A DNA stretch of 64,000 nucleotides from Rapana venosa (taxonomy: Eukaryota; Mollusca; Gastropoda; Neogastropoda; Muricidae), in assembly GCA_028751875.1 (NCBI GenBank), contig CM054158.1, positions 15,455,973-15,519,972 of the forward strand, written 5' to 3'. Each line of letters opens with the position of its first letter. Within the stretch, counting starts at the first letter, position 1. Of the stretch, positions 58,770 through 64,000 are shown in pieces. The notes beneath the pieces were generated by a model. It made no database searches. It worked only from the letters and a program-made list of their open reading frames with translations, and was not told the origin of the DNA. A program made the position numbers and the translations under genes.

Positions 58770-59025
58770 ATGCAGACTCCACTCTCCCCAAAAGTCCTTT
58801 GGATGAGACTGTAAACCGAGGCCCCGTGTGAGAACGCATGCAGAACATATTGCGAACACGTTAAATCCTGTTCCGCTTTTCGAAAGAGTAGTCCATTGTG
58901 TGCCAGTGGGAACAGATGACAAAACATACAAAATCGCATGCACATGGGGACTGGATGTAAAAAAGCACATGGACGCTTATTCCATTTTCCTCGATATAAA
59001 AGAACAAAATAAATAAACGTGTAAA
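58770..59025 (+). mobile_element. Fam1 SINE, forward, head-truncated
   Basis: GACTCCACTCTCCCCAAAAG, TGAGACTGTAAACCGAGGCC, central domain, TATTCCATTTTCCTCGATAT, AAAGAACAAAATAAATAAAC. Confidence 0.88.
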
Positions 59026-59161
59026 CTGACCAACATGTCCAGTTACGCTAACACTACACAGTCTACAGTAAGTCAGTAACACAGTCACGTCATCGACACA
59101 GGGAGCACATTTCCTACCACAAACTTAATCTTGATGCTTCTACGATTAGAAAACACCTTAC

Positions 59162-59340
59162 CTAACAGTCTGCCTGAATCAGTCCTCTATATTAGACAGA
59201 ATACGTCGAGTGATCAACTGAAAACAGTGTATCTATAGGTCTACTGTGTCATCCTTCAAGAGAGACTAGTGCAATAACCGCGCAATTGTGTGTTGTTCTT
59301 CAATCACCATTAGAGTAGTTTCCCTTTAGGCCAAACTAAC
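59162..59340 (-). promoter_or_regulatory. RLIG1: Possible RLIG1 non-coding first exon and promoter
   Basis: The minus strand has CAGGCAGACTGTTAG|GTAAGG (exon end 59162), a good donor that could join the acceptor before the RLIG1 ATG exon. Upstream sequence is not clearly promoter-like. Weak inference, offered because the ATG exon needs an upstream partner. The region 57980-58770 between the SINEs shows nothing recognisable. Confidence 0.3.
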
Positions 59341-59806
59341 AGGCCGCACACCACAGTTTAAAAAATTGCACTTTTCCTTTTGTTTTTCTATAATTATGAC
59401 TCGTATTCACACCGCACGTAAAATGCATCAACACGAATGACAAAATAACTTGTTGTGAAAGACTAGCTCCTGACTCAAAACTCAGGGCAATTTGAACAAA
59501 TTTGGTAGGTGTGAACTATTTTTTTTCAGCAAGCACTGTACCCCCTCAGTCCTTAGTCCTTTGGTGGGTGCCTGACCACAAATGCATTGGGGGGTCAACA
59601 CTGTAGGAACAAAAGCAATCCTCATTTGATGATCCTTTCCCACTTTCTCATCACTACCTGGTGTTAATCTATGACCTCAACCCCCAAAACCAGTACACAG
59701 AGCATTTCTTCATGCTTAAAAAAATTCTGTGAAAATCACCCAAAAAATGTTCGACTCACACTCTATACTACATCACCCATAAGCTAATACAGGTGTGTAC
59801 CCTTAA

Positions 59807-61573
59807 CAACAGTAAAAAGGCTTACGACACCCTGAAGAAACTCACAAAACCACTTCAAACCAAATCATCAGTCATTGAAGACAGCTCCGGAAACCTCCTC
59901 ACAGAAAGCTCAGCTGCATTGAACAGGTGGTCTGAATATTGTCAAGAACTGTACAACTACCCAATACAACCTGACAAGAGCATAATAGAAGAGAAAGCAG
60001 CAACATCAAGAGCACCCTCGCCATTACCTATACTGAGGGAAGAAGTGGAAGAAGCCATCGGCAGCTTACCAGTAGGAAAGTCCCCAGGAGCAGACAATAT
60101 ACCAGCAGAGCTGCTCAAGCATGGTGGCGAAACAGCCATCACATATGTTACAGCTATCTGTCAGAAGATTTGGGAGACAAAACAGTGGCCAACAGACTGG
60201 ACACAATCACTCATCATACCCCTGCCCAAGAAGGGGAATTTACGCCAATGCCAAAACTATAGAACAATCAGCCTCATCAGCCACGCCAGCAAGATCATGC
60301 TCAAAGTTATTTTGAATCGACTCAAGAAGGAGGCAGAAGAACACCTTGCAGAGGAACAAGCTGGGTTCAGGGCAGGCAGGAGCACAATCGAACAGATTTT
60401 TAACTGCCACATCATGATGGAAAAACATCTTCAACATCAGAGAGACCTGTTCCACAACTTCATCGACTTCAAGAAGGCTTTTGACAGAGTATGGCACGAA
60501 GGCCTGTGGCAGGTCCTCAGAATGTTTGGCATTGAAGAAGGACTAGTGCAAACCATTCAAGCACTATACAACACTGTAAGCAGTGCAGTCCTTCTGAACA
60601 ATCAGGTCGGAGACTACTTCAAAACCACAGTTGGGGTCCGACAAGGATGCCTGTTATCTCCAGTCCTGTTCAATCTGTTCTTGGAAAACATCATGAGAGA
60701 GACCCTCCATGACTTCCACCCTACCATCTCCATTGGCGGCAGACCCCTCAACAACTTACGGTTTGCCGATGACATTGACCTCATGGGCGGAAGTAACACA
60801 GAGCTGCAAGATCTTACGACCAGACTTGAGAACAGAGCTGGAGCATATGGGATGGAGGTGAGCTCGGAGAAAAGTAAAGTACTTGTGAACAGCACGAGCA
60901 ATGCCACCGCTAAAATTTACATGAACGGCCAACAACTGGAGGAGGTAGACACTTTTAAATACCTCGGCACTACACTCACAAAGGACGGGCGATCGACGAC
61001 AGAAATCAAAGTCAGAATAGCCATGGCAACATCTTCCATGACAAAACTCACCACCATATGGAAAAGTAAAGAGATCAGTTTCCCAATCAAACTAAAGCTC
61101 TACAAAGCCCTAATTCAGTCGATCCTGCTGTACGGAAGTGAAACCTGGACATTGACTGCTGAAACAGCAAAGCGAATCCAGTCATTCGAAACAAAATGCC
61201 ATAGAAAACTACTGGGCATATCCTGGAGAGAACGAAAGACCAACGAATTTGTCAAGAGTCAAATAACACGGCTGGCAGGTCCACAGGAACCCCTTCTCAC
61301 CATCGTCAAGAAGAAAAAGCTGACATGGTTCGGCCACGTCACCCGCCACAACACTCTGCCCAAAACAGTACTGCAGGGAACACTCGAAGGTGGCAGAAGG
61401 AGGGGAAGACAGAACAAGTCATGGATGGACAACATCAGAGAATGGACCAGGATGAATGACTCGGCACTACTGCGCAGAGCCGAGGACCGAGATGGATGGA
61501 GGAGGCTTACCACGGCATCGTCTTTCATGTCTCCCCCACGACCGCCAAGGTCACGGGTCTGATGATGATGATG
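59807..61573 (+). mobile_element. 5'-truncated RTE-like non-LTR retrotransposon with open RT frame
   Basis: ACCCTTAA duplication at 59799-59806 and 61574-61581 defines the ends; the 3' end is (TGA)n. The frame runs from the 5' junction to TGA at 61560-61562 without a stop (about 584 residues). Reverse transcriptase blocks: SPGADNIPAELLK, IIPLPKKGN...YRTISLIS, EEQAGFRAGRST, DFKKAFDRV, GVRQGCLLSPVLFNL, FADDIDLMGG (catalytic), FKYLGTTLT, then the C-terminal LYGSETWTL, WFGHVTRHN and GGRRRGRQNKSW. No endonuclease domain and no start ATG at the junction, so it is a dead-on-arrival fragment. Unbroken coding suggests a recent insertion. RTE placement rests on the short-repeat 3' end and RT style. Confidence 0.92.
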
Positions 61574-61588
61574 ACCCTTAAGAGGGGT

Positions 61589-61610
61589 GGGGGGGGGGGG
61601 GGGGGGGGGG
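61589..61610. repeat. poly(G) tract, 22 nt
   Basis: G run just downstream of the LINE insertion. Confidence 0.95.
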
Positions 61611-61654
61611 AGGGAGGATGAGGCTAGTTTGTTTCTGTTTGTGTGTTTCATTTT

Positions 61655-61987
61655 TTCCCCCCATTCTTTTATTTCGAGGATAATGGAATAAGCACTCTTG
61701 TGCTTTTTTCATCCAGTCCCCGTGTGTATGCAGTTTTGTAAATTTTGTCATCCGTTCCCACCGGCACACAATGGCCTACTCTTCCGAAAAGCAGAACGGG
61801 TTTTAACGTGTGCGCAAGATGTTTTGCGTGCGTTCGCACACGGACCTCGGTTTATAGTCTCATCCGAAAGACTTTTGGGGGTAGTGGAGTCGGCACTGAA
61901 GTTAACTCCAGAGGAAAAATCCTCTCGAAGGAGAATCGAACCCTGGTCAGCAGATCACGAGTACATCACTGTAACCACCAGGCTATC

Positions 61988-61990
<3 letters not shown>
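61655..61990 (-). mobile_element. Full Fam1 SINE, reverse
   Basis: ATTTCGAGGATAATGGAATA tail, consensus-like central domain, GTAGTGGAGTCGGCACTGAA, then the reversed head GAATCGAACCCTGGTCAGCA and GTAACCACCAGGCTATCCCG. Confidence 0.93.
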
Positions 61991-62051
<61 letters not shown>

Positions 62052-62058
62052 TGTGTGT

Positions 62059-62096
<38 letters not shown>
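61991..62096. repeat. (TG)n then (TTG)n microsatellite
   Basis: GT repeats to about 62059, then TTG repeats to 62096. Confidence 0.97.
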
Positions 62097-62189
62097 GAGT
62101 TTGTTTTGTTTTTTTGCATTTTCCTTGACAAGTTTCCAAATAACACTCAAAATTTCGCACTGGCAGGTGCATCAGTATGGATTTAAAAT

Positions 62190-62259
<70 letters not shown>
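62190..62259. repeat. (TG)n microsatellite
   Basis: About 70 bp of pure GT repeats. Confidence 0.97.
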
Positions 62260-62384
62260 CATGTGTGCTGGGGGAATATTGAGAGGGTAAATGGTTTTAA
62301 AGGGAAGAATGGCAGAGGGGGAGGCTTCAAAGATATAAGATTTAGGGGGAAAGTCCGAGAAGGAGGCTGGAAATAGGGTCGTCG

Positions 62385-62394
62385 TCATCATCAT

Positions 62395-62434
<40 letters not shown>

Positions 62435-62520
62435 GAAGCGGAAGCAGCAGCAGCTGAAGCAACAACAGCAGCAACAACAACAGCAACAACAACATCATCA
62501 TCACCATCATCGTCGTCGTT
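62385..62520. repeat. (CAT)n and (CAG/CAA)n trinucleotide tracts
   Basis: ATC/CAT repeats to 62435, then mixed CAG/CAA, then CAT and CGT repeats. Confidence 0.95.
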
Positions 62521-62704
62521 GTCAGTTCCTTGACCTAAGTGGTGGTAGGTGACTCGAGTGACATGTTGATCGACAGTTTTCTCCAGGCTGGTCTGTCTTC
62601 AGCCTTTTGCAGCAACACAGCCATATTCAAGGCTGGTTCTGTCTTTGACATTCTTCATCCTATTCTTCTGTCTGTCTGTTCCCGTGTCTGCCTCCCTGCA
62701 GGAT

Positions 62705-63052
62705 ACTTATTTATTTATTCTTTTATACCGAGGATAATGGAATAAGCACTTATGTGCTTTTTACATCCAGTCCCCGTGTGTATGCGGATTTGTGAATTCT
62801 GTCATCTGTTCCCACCGGCACACTATGGTCTACTCTTACGAAAAGCGGAACAGGATTTAACGTGTGCGCAAGATGTTCTGCGTGCGTTTGGCACTCGGGG
62901 CCTCGGTTTATAGTCTCATCCGAAGGACTTTGGGGAGAGTGGAGTCTGCACTGATGTTAACTCCAGAGGAAAATATCCCCTTGAACGGGAATCGAGCCCA
63001 GGTCGTCAGATTGCGAACGCAATGTTCTGACCACTAGGCTATCCCGTACCCC
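62705..63052 (-). mobile_element. Full Fam1 SINE, reverse, good reference copy
   Basis: (TTTA)n tail, ACCGAGGATAATGGAATAAG, a complete central domain, CCTTGAACGGGAATCGAGCC (B-box), ACGCAATGTTCTGACCACTA and GGCTATCCCG (A-box side). Confidence 0.94.
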
Positions 63053-63154
63053 TTGGATAGTCTTGACAAGACAGCTGTGACCTGTACAGTGTGACAAAAC
63101 CAAACCACACCAGCTTCCACTTAAGAACAACAGCCATATGATCCTTTATAAGCC

Positions 63155-63730
63155 AGCTAGAAGAACGAACCAGCGTGAAGTGTTATGGTATGGAGATAAG
63201 CGCAGAGCAGAGTAAGCTCAAGGTCAGTAGCACCAGTGACAGTACAGTTAGCATTGACATGAGAAGTCAACAACTTGAAGAAGTAGACTCCTTCACATAA
63301 TTATCTTGGCTCTACACTGACCAAAGATAGTCATTCATCTCATAGTGTTTGTTTAATGTTTGTTGGAATTTTTTGGGGGGTATATATTTCGTTCCTTGGC
63401 TAGAGCTCCGAGGTTCACCAATGGTGAAATTTTTGCATATGCGACCGTTTTTGTCCTCTATAAAGGTAGCCGCTTTCTGACTTCGGAGACGTACTTCAGT
63501 TAAGGGAAAGATAAAAGAAGTAAAGATTCGGGATAAAGTAAAGATCAGACAAACCCTTCCAACCTCGGCCATGACAAAGTTGACCAGGGTTTCGACAAGC
63601 AAAGCTATCACCTTCCCTACAAAACCGGAGCTGTTTAGAAGCACTCATCATGTCCATCCTGCTATACTGGCGGAACAGCTGCACTTTGGCTGCAGAACGA
63701 GTACAACAAAAATCTAAGCCTTTGAAATTC
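63155..63730 (+). mobile_element. Decayed RTE-like LINE copy interrupted by a Fam2 end
   Basis: 63176-63300 reads YGMEISAEQSKLKVSSTSD, then QQLEEVDSFT, parallel to the RT ORF at 60847-60960. 63500-63720 reads TSAMTKLTRVSTSKAITFPT with stops and shifts, parallel to 61030-61150. A reversed Fam2 end (TTCCTTGGCTAGAGCTCCGA to CCGCTTTCTGACTTCGGAGA, about 63388-63490) lies between. Confidence 0.82.
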
Positions 63731-64000
63731 TTCTTCTTCGAACGCTCAGACATCAAGTACTGTTTTCTATTATTATGAGCGAAAATGTGTTGCGCTGCGG
63801 TTAAGCACCTGACAAGTCAGGCCCAGCGCATCCGACTTCCACGTTGGAGAGAAAATTATTTATCTTAAGTCTTTCTGGACAAAAAAAAAAAGGCAGGAGA
63901 ATGAACCAAGAAGGCAAATAATAGACAAGGAGGAGGTGACAGGAAGAAAAGGAATAAGGCAGAAACAAAGAGAGGGACAGAAAAGAGGGAATTAATGGCA
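63728..64000. repeat. Fam5 dispersed repeat, runs to the window edge
   Basis: TTCTTCTTCTTCGAACGCTC, GCGGTTAAGCACCTGACAAG, GTCTTTCTGGACAAAA, ATAGACAAGGAGGAGGTGAC and a purine-rich end. Matches 55554-55812. Confidence 0.87.

Overview
This is animal nuclear DNA. The genes are split into short exons with GT/AG introns of hundreds to thousands of bases, the four recognisable proteins have close human counterparts, and the rest is packed with microsatellites, minisatellites, tRNA-derived SINEs and non-LTR retrotransposon pieces. Repeat style (TG/CA and CT tracts, tRNA-headed SINEs, RTE-like LINE ends, AGGCCTA clusters) suggests a marine invertebrate, most likely a gastropod mollusc. The species is inferred, not proven.

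Four protein-coding genes can be assembled by joining exons. (1) LIX1L/lowfat-type gene, plus strand, 5 coding exons, 1077-6106 (332 aa), probably with a very long 3'UTR. (2) DDX51 (yeast Dbp6-like DEAD-box RNA helicase of 60S ribosome assembly), plus strand, 15 coding exons, 13893-28725 (about 737 aa). It includes a 22-nt micro-exon and one exon, covering helicase motif Ib, that is out of frame as given. (3) ROPN1L (ropporin-1-like, AKAP-binding RIIa protein of cilia and sperm flagella), minus strand, 5 coding exons, 38251-31991 (221 aa), with a non-coding first exon near 41.3 kb beside an RFX X-box match. (4) RLIG1 (C12orf29, 5'-3' RNA ligase with the E-K-V-D-G active site), minus strand, 6 coding exons, 56890-46883 (343 aa). 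DDX51 and ROPN1L are convergent. Nothing links the four genes as a pathway; they look like an ordinary stretch of housekeeping and ciliary genes.

The mobile fraction is unusually legible. A composite retroposon of about 0.9 kb (tRNA-headed module A + A-rich linker + module B + A-rich tail) occurs twice, each copy bounded by its own 11-bp target-site duplication, so it moves as one unit. Two further tRNA-headed SINE families (here Fam1 and Fam2) have different heads and tails but share a central domain, and a chimeric copy exists. Fam3 ends in the same AAGCGCTTTGA...CTATATAAAT...(ATT)n tail as a LINE remnant. A 5'-truncated RTE-like LINE (59807-61573) has an open reverse transcriptase frame and an 8-bp target-site duplication. 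A pogo/Tigger-like DNA transposon (49341-50530) has TA duplications, inverted ends and a broken transposase N-terminus.

Three minisatellites abut splice junctions (two acceptors in DDX51, one donor in RLIG1); in both DDX51 cases the repeat unit resembles the acceptor itself. I saw no CRISPR array, operon, defence system, true tRNA or rRNA gene. Region by region: 1-900 microsatellite; 1-6.1 kb LIX1L; 6.1-12.8 kb long 3'UTR/intergenic; 12.8-28.7 kb DDX51; 28.7-32 kb intergenic; 32-41.3 kb ROPN1L; 41.3-46.9 kb intergenic repeats; 46.9-59.2 kb RLIG1; 59.2-64 kb retroelement cluster.
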